Source: a virus | Direction: 5' to 3' (one strand) | Length of the DNA stretch: 29,191 nucleotides | IMG/VR virus record: IMGVR_UViG_3300025122_000100 | Coordinates: 1-29,191 of that record | The notes under the pieces: model-generated | Seen by the model: only the letters and a program-made list of their open reading frames with translations | What the model was told of the DNA's origin: nothing | The model's database searches: none | Shown here: piece by piece, positions 15,435 through 24,589 of the stretch | How positions within the stretch are numbered: position 1 is the stretch's first letter | Layout of the letters: each line of letters begins with the position of its first letter | Position numbers and translations under genes: made by a program

Positions 15435-17581
15435 TGAGTTGGTTTACTAATCTATTTAGGCGCGATGCTAAGAGAAAGCCCGCCCGGGTGGTCCGTGTGG
15501 CCAGGGTGCGAAATCTTATCGACCCCACTCTAAACTATGCCCAAACCACCAACGGTGCACGATGGGCAGGCGAGGGTTTTGATCCAGCAGAGTATGACCT
15601 CACAGAGATTGGGCAGGTTGAAGACACTGAGAGTTTGGTTATGCAAGCTCACAAGAAGAAGGTCGCCCTCATGTTCAAGGAGGGGCACTGCTTCTTCAGC
15701 CAGAACCTGAAGGCCAAGGACTATATTGAAAAGAGGATTGCCCAGATCGGCAGGGCGTCGGGCAAGTCCTGGAATGCTATTGTCCGATCCTTAGGTCACG
15801 ACCTTGTTCGTACATCTAACGCCTTCCTCGTTAAGACCCGCATCCTAGAAGACAGCAAGGGCAGAGCTATTTCTGGAGGGAAGATTCGCAAGACCCCCGA
15901 GGATCAGAAGCTTAAGCCTGTCGCTGCATATCATCGCCTCTCACCGGAGACGGTGGAGATCAAGCGCTCCAAAAGTAGTGGCAAGATCACCCACTACCGC
16001 CAGATCATGCCAGATGGTAGCAAGAAGATCTGGAGCAAAGACAGCATCGTTCACTTTGTCTTCAACCAGAAGGGCCACTTTAACGTCGGCACCCCAATGC
16101 TCGTACCTGTCCTCGATGACATCAGAGCACTCCGTCGCATTGAACAGAACGTAGAGATTCTGGTTTACCAGCACCTCTTCCCTTTGTATCAGTATACGGT
16201 TGGTGACAAGGATATGCCGGCTGATGTCTACACAGACGGAGAGGCAGAGATCGATCTTGTTCGTAGGGAGGTGGAACTCCTGCCCGCCGAGGGCATGATC
16301 GTCACCCCGTTCCATCACAGCATTGAAGCTATTGGAGCGGAGGGCAAGGCTCTTAAGATTGAAGGATACCTTGAGTACTTCAAGAAAAGGATCGTTGCTG
16401 GCCTTGGCATGTCCCAGGTCGACTTTGGTGATGGCGCTACCGCCAACAGAGCAACTGCAGACAATATGTCAAGGTTGCTTATCGACGATGTGAAGGACTA
16501 TCAAGAAGTCCTAAGTGACCAGATTCAGACATTTATTATCTCCGAGCTGTTATTGGAGAGTACGTTCGAGGGAGACGTCCTTGGAAAGGACTTCGCGGTC
16601 GGGCATCGATTCAAGGAAATTGACGTCGATACCAAGATCAAGAAGGAGAATGCAGCTCTACTCCTCTACCAAGGCAATGCCATTACAGAGGACGAGCTGA
16701 GAGAGGCGCTGAACAGAAACCCACTCACCGATGAGGAGCGACAGAAGCTCTTCATGAATGTGGTTGAGCAGCCAATGATGGAGAAGGAAGGGGAGTTGGC
16801 GATCAAGGTTGGCAACGCCCTACCTAAGCCGGCAGCAGCTGGAGCATCTCCTTCATCAGGCGGATCAGCTAAGACTAAGGCAACTAAGAAGGCGGTTAAG
16901 ACCAAGAGTCAGCCGACCAACCAACATAAGACTAATCCTGGTCCGACCAAGAAGAAGAGTTATCGGTTGGCAGATAGGAGCTTTAGGACACGATTCAACG
17001 AGTTGGAAGAAGATGTTTTGGGCCTCTATGGCAGAGATGGTGAGCGTGTTAACACTGACTATGTAAGGCAGATCGTTTTAGGTGGTGCCCGACAGGTCAA
17101 GGATGAGTATCGTGGAAGGGTTGTTGACGCTATGGCTAGAGGAGCCCGCAAGGGCGGCCTTGTAAACGGCCAGGCTACAATCCTTGCAGAGACTCGTGCC
17201 GCACCCCTAATCGATCGGTTTGACTTTGATGTCAGTAGATTGTATCGTGATGTCAATAGGTTAGTTGGCCGTATCTTGTTATCAAACTCCAACGATAAGG
17301 AGAGTGAGATCAAGATCGCATTTAACTCTTTGCGATACAGAACCAAGTTCATCGAGGCTACCGATATGGCTAGAGCCGAGAACTTTGGTCGTGCGAGAGC
17401 ACTGGCCGCTCTTGGATTCGATGAAGCTATCTCGATCCAGCATGGAGATACGGACGATATTTGCGCTGAGCTGCATGGTCAGCCAGTGGATATCCGAGGA
17501 ATTGGAATTGACCAAGTCCCGCCATATCACCCCATGTGCAATTGTGAACTAGTACAACCGGAGCAAACAAATGACAACTAA
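15434..17581 (+). CDS. Portal protein with C-terminal MuF-like domain, 715 aa
   Basis: The portal is the dodecameric ring at one capsid vertex through which terminase pumps DNA. The N-terminal ~450 residues follow a portal pattern: YHRLSPETVEI, a VHFVFNQKGHFNVGTPMLVPVLDDI turn, then a long helical crown-like region containing RIVAGLGMSQVDFG. Residues about 464-512 are a Lys/Pro/Ala/Thr-rich flexible linker. The last ~200 residues resemble an SPP1 gp7/MuF minor head protein: ATDMARAENFGRARALAALG, DDICAELHGQ and a final PPYHPMCNCEL. So this looks like a portal-minor head protein fusion. AGGAG at 15424-15428 precedes a TAATG start. The stop overlaps the next gene by 11 bases. Confidence 0.88.
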   Translation: MSWFTNLFRRDAKRKPARVVRVARVRNLIDPTLNYAQTTNGARWAGEGFDPAEYDLTEIGQVEDTESLVMQAHKKKVALMFKEGHCFFSQNLKAKDYIEKRIAQIGRASGKSWNAIVRSLGHDLVRTSNAFLVKTRILEDSKGRAISGGKIRKTPEDQKLKPVAAYHRLSPETVEIKRSKSSGKITHYRQIMPDGSKKIWSKDSIVHFVFNQKGHFNVGTPMLVPVLDDIRALRRIEQNVEILVYQHLFPLYQYTVGDKDMPADVYTDGEAEIDLVRREVELLPAEGMIVTPFHHSIEAIGAEGKALKIEGYLEYFKKRIVAGLGMSQVDFGDGATANRATADNMSRLLIDDVKDYQEVLSDQIQTFIISELLLESTFEGDVLGKDFAVGHRFKEIDVDTKIKKENAALLLYQGNAITEDELREALNRNPLTDEERQKLFMNVVEQPMMEKEGELAIKVGNALPKPAAAGASPSSGGSAKTKATKKAVKTKSQPTNQHKTNPGPTKKKSYRLADRSFRTRFNELEEDVLGLYGRDGERVNTDYVRQIVLGGARQVKDEYRGRVVDAMARGARKGGLVNGQATILAETRAAPLIDRFDFDVSRLYRDVNRLVGRILLSNSNDKESEIKIAFNSLRYRTKFIEATDMARAENFGRARALAALGFDEAISIQHGDTDDICAELHGQPVDIRGIGIDQVPPYHPMCNCELVQPEQTNDN

Positions 17582-19703
17582 GGGATTTATGAAGCTGAGA
17601 GACTTCGTTCAGGTAGACGTCTTAGACGTAGACCCAACGAAGAAGCGGCTCTTTGAGTGTAAGGATAACCACTCGTCTACAGGGTATTCCCTGGACATTC
17701 TGGCCGACGTTACGTTCGCCGGAGTACTCACGGCCAACCGCGCCATGTATCTACCCAAAGAGATCGCTGCAGCTAAGGACAGTTTCTTCTCCCCGTATCC
17801 GAAGCCAGTTCAACTGCATCATGCCGATCACAGGGACCCGATTGGTCGAGTAAAGAATACTCGATACTTGGATACCTCTGGCGATGTTCTTCGCGCACGT
17901 GACTCTAGACTACGTGATTTCTCTCACGACAGATTCAACCTATTTACAATGCGTGACAAGCGTACTGCATTCATGGAGCTAGCAATGCTATCCCAGGATG
18001 ATACATACACTGGCCTTGGCAGGCTCCGCGCCCACCTCAACATCACTGACTCTGCTGCTGTAGAGAAGGTTCTAGATGGAAGGTTCCTTACACTATCCTC
18101 TGGTTTTCGTACTAAGGAAGCTTGGTGTTCTACTTGCCTAGTAAACGACGAAGCAACAGATTGGGTGGCAGAGGGACCCTGCGACCATGATCTTGGTAAC
18201 AAGTACGATGGCGTTCCCATGTTCCTTATTCCGAAGGGCTTCTCTTATGACGAGGTTTCCTTCGTTAACAATCCAGCACTTCCGATGTCCCAGGTTGTAT
18301 CACTACACACCTCGGGATTTGAGGATTCCGCTGATCATACGTTTGAATTAGAGGTTAAAGACAGTGGACCCATTAAGGTATTTTTCGATGCCTTTGTCCG
18401 GAAACAGGATGGAAATGACCTTGACTCTGTTATTAGTATGAGAGAGGGTCAGGATACTAATATCTTGGATCACAGGAACTTACTCCACGACCTCTCAATG
18501 CTTGATCACAGAGGTGATCAAACAGAGGAGTACACTCTTGCTGAAGGCGCGAGCGTACTTACTCCAACAGCAGACAGCTTGCTCAAACTGGGAGACGCGC
18601 TAAGCGTGAAGTCTCTCGCTGACAAGATGATGATCGTTCGAGCTCACGATGAGCTACACCACTCCTGGGATTGGGATCTTCAGTACGCTGAAGAGAACAG
18701 CGGGCCAAAAGGCCCCTCCAAGGACAAAGTCGATCTACACCAAAGGCTACACAAAGTAGCTGAAGAAGGTGACTTCAATGACGCTCTCCTTCTGGGCGCT
18801 TTGGATGAAGCACTAACGGAGGCGTTCCCTCCGGGATTCAAGAAGGATCAAAGGGAGAAAGATATGTACAGTCTAAAGGATGTTACGAAGGACACCGCCT
18901 CAAACTACCAGCTGATGTGTGAGCATCTGGCTGAAGACAAGAGACTCAGTGATGAGGATCTTGGAAAGCTGGAGGACAGCGTGTTCTTAGGCCCCGAGCG
19001 GAACTTCCCAGTGCCAGATATGGCACACGTCGAAGCTGCCAAGAAGGTTCTAGATGAACTGGAGGATGGCGCAGGCGTCAAGGGTTTGCTTCTCGACTAT
19101 CTAAGTAAGAGAGAGGTTAAGTTCACGGAATCTGAGCAGGAAACGGACATCCAGGATAACACTGATGTTATTGATGAAACTAAGGTGGAAGATGACACCG
19201 CCGAAGCTCTTGCAGCTGAGCTTCAGACCTTGAAGGATCAGCTGGTTGATAAGGATGCTATGATTAGCATTCTAAAGAAGAGAGCAGATGCTCTAGAGAG
19301 TGAGTTGGACAAGGCAAACGATGCCCACGTCGATCTCACCACCGAAGCTCACCTGTTGCTGGCCGAGAAGGTCGTTGACAGGAAGCTCGCCCTTGGACAC
19401 GAGATTGATGATCGTGCTAAGGCTATCAGCGAGCATAAGGGTCGCACTTGGGATTCCCTCAAGGACTCACTGCAGGATCTAGGAACTGAGAAGCGGGCTG
19501 ATGGCCTCTCTCAGGAGACAGACCCCAACGCAGAGGTGGACGACCCCACCAAGACAACTGACGCCAATGACCTTACTGGATATCAGATGATCATTGACCA
19601 GTACAACGCAACTAAGAAATGGAACGGCAAGGCAGCAGCCGACATGTGGCTGAACGGCCTGAAGCAGCGAGGACTCTTCCCGCGCGACGCCGAGCTAAAT
19701 TAA
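17571..19703 (+). CDS. Prohead protease fused to coiled-coil scaffold, 710 aa
   Basis: Residues 1-240 look like a herpesvirus-assemblin-type prohead protease. The candidate catalytic His lies in LHHADHRDPIG (H83/H84/H87) and the candidate Ser in LTLSSGF (S176/S177). Right after it is a probable zinc site C186-x2-C189-x14-C204-x-H206. A poorly defined middle region (about 250-480) includes DELHHSWDWDLQYAEE. From about 520 a long acidic coiled coil (ETKVEDDTAEALAAELQTL, ISILKKRADALESELDKAN) fits an internal scaffold that would be degraded on maturation. GGAG lies seven bases before the ATG, which overlaps the portal end by 11 bases. It precedes the capsid genes, the usual order. Confidence 0.83.
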   Translation: MTTKGFMKLRDFVQVDVLDVDPTKKRLFECKDNHSSTGYSLDILADVTFAGVLTANRAMYLPKEIAAAKDSFFSPYPKPVQLHHADHRDPIGRVKNTRYLDTSGDVLRARDSRLRDFSHDRFNLFTMRDKRTAFMELAMLSQDDTYTGLGRLRAHLNITDSAAVEKVLDGRFLTLSSGFRTKEAWCSTCLVNDEATDWVAEGPCDHDLGNKYDGVPMFLIPKGFSYDEVSFVNNPALPMSQVVSLHTSGFEDSADHTFELEVKDSGPIKVFFDAFVRKQDGNDLDSVISMREGQDTNILDHRNLLHDLSMLDHRGDQTEEYTLAEGASVLTPTADSLLKLGDALSVKSLADKMMIVRAHDELHHSWDWDLQYAEENSGPKGPSKDKVDLHQRLHKVAEEGDFNDALLLGALDEALTEAFPPGFKKDQREKDMYSLKDVTKDTASNYQLMCEHLAEDKRLSDEDLGKLEDSVFLGPERNFPVPDMAHVEAAKKVLDELEDGAGVKGLLLDYLSKREVKFTESEQETDIQDNTDVIDETKVEDDTAEALAAELQTLKDQLVDKDAMISILKKRADALESELDKANDAHVDLTTEAHLLLAEKVVDRKLALGHEIDDRAKAISEHKGRTWDSLKDSLQDLGTEKRADGLSQETDPNAEVDDPTKTTDANDLTGYQMIIDQYNATKKWNGKAAADMWLNGLKQRGLFPRDAELN

Positions 19704-19718
19704 GGAGATATCTAAGAA

Positions 19719-20975
19719 ATGGTTAGACTCTATCAACCAACACACAGAAGGTACTCAGACCAGGGACTTATCATCCCGAATGTCGAGTTCTCTGAGGGCG
19801 TTCGCCCATGGATCGGTACCGAAGTGGCACCGTACCTACCTCTTCGTCAGTTCGAAGAGTATCACAATGATTACTACGTAATCCTCACTGGCAAGGCAGT
19901 CTCGATGGACAGCCTTGGCTTTGTCACCCTATCTGGTCTGCGCGCACAGCAGCACGCAATCCAGGACTTCGCTACCTACAACGCTGGTAACGACTTGGTT
20001 GACATTGGCTCCGGTGACGGTGACGGAATTGGACCGTTCACTCGCTACGACGCAGTTGATGTTGCGCAGGGCGTGCTGGACTCTGAGGGTCGAGCGGTAG
20101 TTGCACTACAGCCGGTCATCTGGTCCTTCATGAAGAACAACGCAAACCAGACTGAGCAGACTCAGGCAGCAGCAGCTTATGCTGAGGTCGCAACTGTTCA
20201 CGACATTGACACCGAGGCAGGTCAGGTTGACGGGTTCACATTTGAGAACGCCGGAGCGATCACCGTATCTGCTCCAGTCGGCGTCTCTCCATACTCGTAC
20301 TACCGTACATCCAGAGCTTCTGGACAGGCAGCTCCTTACGAGCTTCGCCCTTACGGTCATAGCATCACTGCTACCGACTACGCAGTATGGGATCCAACTC
20401 AGCTAAGATTCCACAACCACAACAAGCAGGGCCGTGTCGCAATTCTTTGTGACTACGCTTGCGAGTATCCGGTTGTATCGGCATTCGACTCAGCAGCAGT
20501 CGGCCTTGAAGACGTAGGTCTCATGGAAGGTGCATCTGCTTTCGTGGCAGCCCTGGCGAACATTCGCCCAGGTAAGTTCGTCACCTACGATGTCCACTCT
20601 AACCTAACGCTACAGGCGGAAGGTGGCGGTGGCTCAACGGTTGGCCTAGTCGATGCCTTTGAAGGTCCAAACTTGGATCAGCTAGACTTCGACGCAGAGG
20701 CAGGTGCTCTTGCTGAGCAGCAGACCTCTACATTGGTTGGTCGTTACATCAACGAGCGCTTGGGACAGATCATTCGATACATCCCTCGCCATGTTAATAC
20801 AGCTCACCTCGACAGAGTTCGTTCTCGCTTCGAAGCTGGTGCTGGCGCTGACTTTACGGATATTGACCGTCTACCAGGTACCGCTAACGCAGGATTGCCA
20901 TGGTCTAACTGGGTAACCGGTAGGACCGATAACAATGAAGATGGTACAATCGTAATTAACCTCACCACGAGGTAA
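19719..20975 (+). CDS. Predicted auxiliary head/decoration protein, 418 aa
   Basis: AAGGAG at 19702-19707 precedes the ATG by 11 bases. The protein is beta-rich, with motifs of the kind seen in phage head-associated proteins (YYVILTGKAVSMDSLGFVTL, TRYDAVDVAQGVLDSEGRAV, KFVTYDVHSNLTL). A helical patch near the C-terminus (RYINERLGQIIRYIPRHV) contains Arg residues. It sits between the protease-scaffold and the major capsid protein and is nearly the same length as the latter. It could be a second capsid-lattice or decoration protein. I do not see a clear HK97-fold signature, so a second major capsid protein is a less likely alternative. Confidence 0.72.
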   Translation: MVRLYQPTHRRYSDQGLIIPNVEFSEGVRPWIGTEVAPYLPLRQFEEYHNDYYVILTGKAVSMDSLGFVTLSGLRAQQHAIQDFATYNAGNDLVDIGSGDGDGIGPFTRYDAVDVAQGVLDSEGRAVVALQPVIWSFMKNNANQTEQTQAAAAYAEVATVHDIDTEAGQVDGFTFENAGAITVSAPVGVSPYSYYRTSRASGQAAPYELRPYGHSITATDYAVWDPTQLRFHNHNKQGRVAILCDYACEYPVVSAFDSAAVGLEDVGLMEGASAFVAALANIRPGKFVTYDVHSNLTLQAEGGGGSTVGLVDAFEGPNLDQLDFDAEAGALAEQQTSTLVGRYINERLGQIIRYIPRHVNTAHLDRVRSRFEAGAGADFTDIDRLPGTANAGLPWSNWVTGRTDNNEDGTIVINLTTR

Positions 20976-21001
20976 GAGAAAGGAGAATCAGGAGATAAAC
21001 A

Positions 21002-22240
21002 ATGGCTAAAGAATTCAAGGATCAGAGTGGCGTAAGCGCCTTCAAGCAGTTCGAGTTCATGTGGAGAAACTCGGGTAAGTGTATGGATGGTGATAATATC
21101 TCCATGAAGGACGCCCTAGCTACTCCAGAAGCAGCGTATTTCATCCCACGGGTGATTACAAATGCAATTCAGGAGGCAGTAGAACCACTACTGATCGGCC
21201 CTCGCCTACTACAGCGTCTTCAGTTCCAGCCTGGAACGTTCATTCAGCTCCCAATCATGGGCGCTCTGGATGGAGACTTCGATATGGCAGAAGAGGAAGA
21301 GTACCCAGAACTGAGGGTCACCTTAGGACCAGGCAGCCAGATCACGGCAGTCGGTAAGGTCGGTGTCGCAGTTAAGTTCTCGGAAGAGATCCTGCGCTAC
21401 TCTAACTTCGACGTTATTACGATGCACACCTCTCAGGCAGGTAAGGCACTTGCAAGGTTCAAGGAGATGAAGATCTTTAACACGATCACGTCTGTTGGAA
21501 CTCGCACTCACTCTAACACAGCACCAGCAACCTCCACGTTTGGTGTTACTAGAGGTAGGCAGCTTGATGGCGCTGCTAATGGCTCCGTCACGATGGACGA
21601 CTTGTTCGAGTGTTACTCAGCAATTCTAGCCAATGGCTTCGTCCCTGACATGCTACTGCTACACCCACTGACCTGGCTGATGTTCGTACAGGACCCAGTT
21701 CTGCGAGCATTCGCGCTACAGAACGGTGGTGGAGCATTCTTCCAAGGTTGGCAGGGCAGTCCTGCACACCAGGATTTCCCACCAGAGTTTGGTGGACAGG
21801 GAATGGCTGGTGGCGGCTATGTCGTACCACCTCAGGCAGGAGTTGAGGCTCCGTCTGCCCTAACGGCTTGGAGTCAGAACCTGACCTCCGCGCCAGAGAT
21901 TCCAGGCTACTTCGGCTTCCCAATGAAGATCGTAGTCAGTCCGTTCATTCCATTCACGCCGGCTACTAACCGCACGAATATCATCATGTGTGATTCTGCG
22001 GAGCTTGGCTACCTCGTCGTCGACCATGACCTCTTGGTAGATGAGTGGACTAACCCATCGAACGACATCCTCAAGGTAAAGATGAAGGAACGATATACCG
22101 TTGCCATCAAGAATGAGGGTCTTGGAATCGGTGTCATGGAAGACATCGTAGTTACGCCTAACGAGATCGTACTACCAGCTCAGACTACAATTGATGTGGC
22201 TGGCGCTGTTGCTCCGATTGTTCGCAACGTAGCAGTATAA
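21002..22240 (+). CDS. Major capsid protein, HK97 fold, 412 aa
   Basis: The order protease-scaffold, auxiliary protein, this gene, and the fold-like layout support a major capsid protein. An N-terminal helical arm ends at ALATPEAAYFIPRVITNAIQE. It is followed by an E-loop-like region with an acidic turn (DFDMAEEEEYPEL) and a spine-helix region (VAVKFSEEILRYSNFDVITMHTSQAGKALARFKE). A P-domain/A-domain segment includes FVPDMLLLHPLTWLMFVQDP and IIMCDSAELGYLVVDHDLLVDEW, typical of HK97-like major capsid proteins. AGGAG lies before the ATG at good spacing. No N-terminal delta domain is fused; the scaffold is in the protease gene. Confidence 0.9.
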   Translation: MAKEFKDQSGVSAFKQFEFMWRNSGKCMDGDNISMKDALATPEAAYFIPRVITNAIQEAVEPLLIGPRLLQRLQFQPGTFIQLPIMGALDGDFDMAEEEEYPELRVTLGPGSQITAVGKVGVAVKFSEEILRYSNFDVITMHTSQAGKALARFKEMKIFNTITSVGTRTHSNTAPATSTFGVTRGRQLDGAANGSVTMDDLFECYSAILANGFVPDMLLLHPLTWLMFVQDPVLRAFALQNGGGAFFQGWQGSPAHQDFPPEFGGQGMAGGGYVVPPQAGVEAPSALTAWSQNLTSAPEIPGYFGFPMKIVVSPFIPFTPATNRTNIIMCDSAELGYLVVDHDLLVDEWTNPSNDILKVKMKERYTVAIKNEGLGIGVMEDIVVTPNEIVLPAQTTIDVAGAVAPIVRNVAV

Positions 22241-22261
22241 AGCTGATATAGGAGATTACAA

Positions 22262-22816
22262 ATGCCAGATTGGAGTAAAGAAGCACTCGTAAACCGAGGA
22301 TATTCTCAGACCATTTTGCCTCCAGGTAACTGGCTTGGCATCGAGGGAGTGTGGACCGAGTCCTTTGACGACGTCGCCAACCTCATTAGAGTTCGGAAGA
22401 CTGCAGCGGCTAACGCTGATGACAGAATCCTTCTCTGCGCTCCTATGGAGGGCAGGTCAAGAGCAGGTGTTGCAAGCGCCTCAGCAGGTCTAAGGCTTGC
22501 AAGTGTTGAGTTGAACTATCAACTTACCGTTGAAGTTGCAGATGATGTAACAGTGACGGTACTGAGGTATAACACTCCTGCAAACACAGTTGCTGCGACC
22601 TCTACCGCACTAGTTGGAACCTATGCTGCCGCACACGACACGGCAGGAGAGCGTGGGGCAATCGCCTCCCACTCACTGGTGTTCAACATCACTACACCAG
22701 ATTACTTTGATGCGGACGAGGCCCTTATGGTCCTGGTCACCGTAAATGATGTTACCGGTGGAAATGCGGTCTTCGATTTGAGAAGCCTAGTCCTACACTG
22801 GAACGCAGGAGCATAA
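22262..22816 (+). CDS. Predicted beta-sandwich capsid accessory protein, 184 aa
   Basis: It follows the major capsid gene by 21 bases, with an AGGAG site. The sequence alternates hydrophobic and polar residues (VELNYQLTVEVADDVTVTVLRY, HSLVFNITTP, ALMVLVTVNDV, FDLRSLVLHWNAG), consistent with a jelly-roll or Ig-like sandwich. The Trp-rich start (DWSKEALVNRGY, NWLGIEGVW) may pack against the capsid. It is likely a head decoration or minor capsid protein; no family was recognised. Confidence 0.68.
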   Translation: MPDWSKEALVNRGYSQTILPPGNWLGIEGVWTESFDDVANLIRVRKTAAANADDRILLCAPMEGRSRAGVASASAGLRLASVELNYQLTVEVADDVTVTVLRYNTPANTVAATSTALVGTYAAAHDTAGERGAIASHSLVFNITTPDYFDADEALMVLVTVNDVTGGNAVFDLRSLVLHWNAGA

Positions 22817-22819
22817 ACA

Positions 22820-23332
22820 ATGGCAACTATTACAACTAAGGTTTCTGGAGCAGGCAGTGGTAGTCAGGCACTCTCAGGAACAGACACAGGAGAGGCAGCT
22901 GCGGTTGATCTTCTTGATGCTGCTGCATCCTTCCCTGTAGACAATGTCGAAGCTGCTCTGGCACTTCTGGGTACGCCACTGACCCTAACGATAGATGCTG
23001 AAGGACCCGATGTCGGTGACGTTATCAACGTTACCGTGGCTGGTCCAGCACATACTGCACAGTACATGGCACAGGTGTTTGACTCGAACTCGATCTTAGG
23101 TCTTGCCGCAGCGTGGACACTGGCAGAGGTCGGAGCGGGTGCTCCTGTCTTTGGTGATGGCACGCCTACGCTGCTGTTCACTACCGACGCCGCTGGGGCC
23201 GCACAGATTCGTGTGACCGACGTAGCAACAGGAACAAACGAGACAGTGCTGCTGGTCGTTACAGCGGTGGGAGCCTCCGGTGGGCTTGCGGGTGGACACG
23301 GAGCTGCAGTCAGATGTGACTTCGACACTTAA
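22820..23332 (+). CDS. Predicted beta-rich structural protein, 170 aa
   Basis: AGGAG at 22807-22811 is in the end of the previous gene, eight bases before the ATG. The protein is very rich in Ala, Gly, Thr and Val. An N-terminal low-complexity arm is followed by an apparent Ig-like or fibre domain (LTLTIDAEGPDVGDVINVTV, PTLLFTTDAAGAAQIRVTDV, ETVLLVVTAVG). It ends GGHGAAVRCDFDT, with the only cysteine near the end. It is probably a surface or decoration protein in the capsid cluster; function unproven. Confidence 0.65.
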   Translation: MATITTKVSGAGSGSQALSGTDTGEAAAVDLLDAAASFPVDNVEAALALLGTPLTLTIDAEGPDVGDVINVTVAGPAHTAQYMAQVFDSNSILGLAAAWTLAEVGAGAPVFGDGTPTLLFTTDAAGAAQIRVTDVATGTNETVLLVVTAVGASGGLAGGHGAAVRCDFDT

Positions 23333-23384
23333 GATTGACCTGAGCTAACATAACACATACCATGCACCTATTAGGAGGCAAGGT

Positions 23385-24017
23385 ATGAAAATTGAATTGG
23401 GATCCAGCATTGTATGGGGCCTTCCAGATTGGGAACGTAGTCAGATACTGACAGCCGAAAGCCCGAGGGTCGAGGTTGAATATGACAGTCTCTCGGACGG
23501 ATCGAAGAAGATCGTCGATGAGGGACTCAGGACAGGCAAGATCGTTAATCCAGACGCCCCAATCCCAAGCTTCACTGATCTCGGGACCGAGGAGGCGCTC
23601 CAGCTTCCTGTTCCTGAGTTCAGAGTGAAGATAATCACACCACTCATCGCATCCGGCGATAAACAAACTCTTCGTAAATTTTTGGCTACAGAACGATCCA
23701 CCTTAAATAGGCGGATCTATATCCAGACGATTGCGTCTGGTCTCATCCAGGTTCAGACAGCGGCGCTGCACAAGAGTGCAACGAACCACGCTGTCACACC
23801 CTCGGACCCGAGTCTAAGTGGCAGTCCGTTCCTACCTGCTATAGAGGTAGATGAAAACGTGGCGCAGATCTTCTTTGAAGAAGAGGAGCCCGAGCAGCAT
23901 AACGTTGCCGACCTCATTGAGAAGTTTGAAGCCTGGGCGGATGAAAACAAGAAAGAAAAGGACCAACCGTCCTTCCAAGAATATATGGAGCAAGTAAATG
24001 CCAGATCTATTATGTAG
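23385..24017 (+). CDS. Hypothetical head-module protein, 210 aa
   Basis: AGGAGG at 23373-23378 before the ATG gives one of the strongest ribosome sites in the window. The preceding 52-base gap is longer than most here and could hold a control signal, although no convincing promoter was found. The product is mixed alpha/beta with a central helical part (KIITPLIASGDKQTLRKFLA, STLNRRIYIQTIASGLIQVQ) and an acidic C-terminal helix (ADLIEKFEAWADENKKEKDQ). It could be a chaperone, a connector or a small structural protein. Not identified. Confidence 0.7.
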   Translation: MKIELGSSIVWGLPDWERSQILTAESPRVEVEYDSLSDGSKKIVDEGLRTGKIVNPDAPIPSFTDLGTEEALQLPVPEFRVKIITPLIASGDKQTLRKFLATERSTLNRRIYIQTIASGLIQVQTAALHKSATNHAVTPSDPSLSGSPFLPAIEVDENVAQIFFEEEEPEQHNVADLIEKFEAWADENKKEKDQPSFQEYMEQVNARSIM

Positions 24018-24588
24018 CGTAGACGCCGTCCTTCAGAGAGGCCAGGTTCTTAACTTGATTTCAGGGATGCCTATTGCTGGCTATAATCCTGAGGTCTTTG
24101 TTAACAACGCTGACATCGTTGAAGTGACTATGGAGTTCGAACGTCAGAACTTCAACAACGGCGCATCCTTCCGCAGAGAAACCTTCCGCAACGCAGCCAA
24201 TGATATTGTGCGCGTTGGTGCGTGGTTTCTAGAGAACCCACCTGTTATTGGTACACTGACACCAGCAACTGGATCCATTGGCACTAGGTCCCTCTCGGTG
24301 ACCATTGCTGGTAGCAGGTTTGGAGCAGATGCGGCTCAGATTCGAGTCTTCATGCTCTATACGCCACGACTCTATGGACGCCAGGTCCTTCTTTCAAACA
24401 AGGAGCTAAACTCCCTTGCCGCCACAATCACCACCGTGGCAGATACATCGATTGTCTGTACCTTTGATCTCACTGAGATGGGTGGAAGATCCTTTGACCC
24501 TGCAGGTCAAACGTTCATCATTGTGGACAGGGTAGAGCGACAGTTGAGAAGTGACCGAATGGCATTTACACTGACGGGAGTAGCATAA
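23998..24588 (+). CDS. Structural protein with IPT/TIG-like domain, 196 aa
   Basis: The ATG lies inside the end of the preceding gene (20-base overlap) with GGAG at 23987-23990. Residues about 83-130 (PVIGTLTPATGSIGTRSLSV, then VTIAGSRFGADAAQIRVFM) follow the P-x-I-x-x-x-x-P-x-x-G pattern of an IPT/TIG Ig-like domain. The N-terminus is helical and probably contacts other virion proteins. TIG-like domains are common on phage surfaces, where they may bind host sugars weakly. It is probably a surface or tail-associated protein. Confidence 0.68.
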   Translation: MPDLLCSVDAVLQRGQVLNLISGMPIAGYNPEVFVNNADIVEVTMEFERQNFNNGASFRRETFRNAANDIVRVGAWFLENPPVIGTLTPATGSIGTRSLSVTIAGSRFGADAAQIRVFMLYTPRLYGRQVLLSNKELNSLAATITTVADTSIVCTFDLTEMGGRSFDPAGQTFIIVDRVERQLRSDRMAFTLTGVA

Positions 24589-24589
24589 G

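Noticed and set aside
23333-23384. Promoter in the 52-base gap (TTGACC at 23335)
   Set aside because: No -10 box is seen at suitable spacing after the TTGACC.
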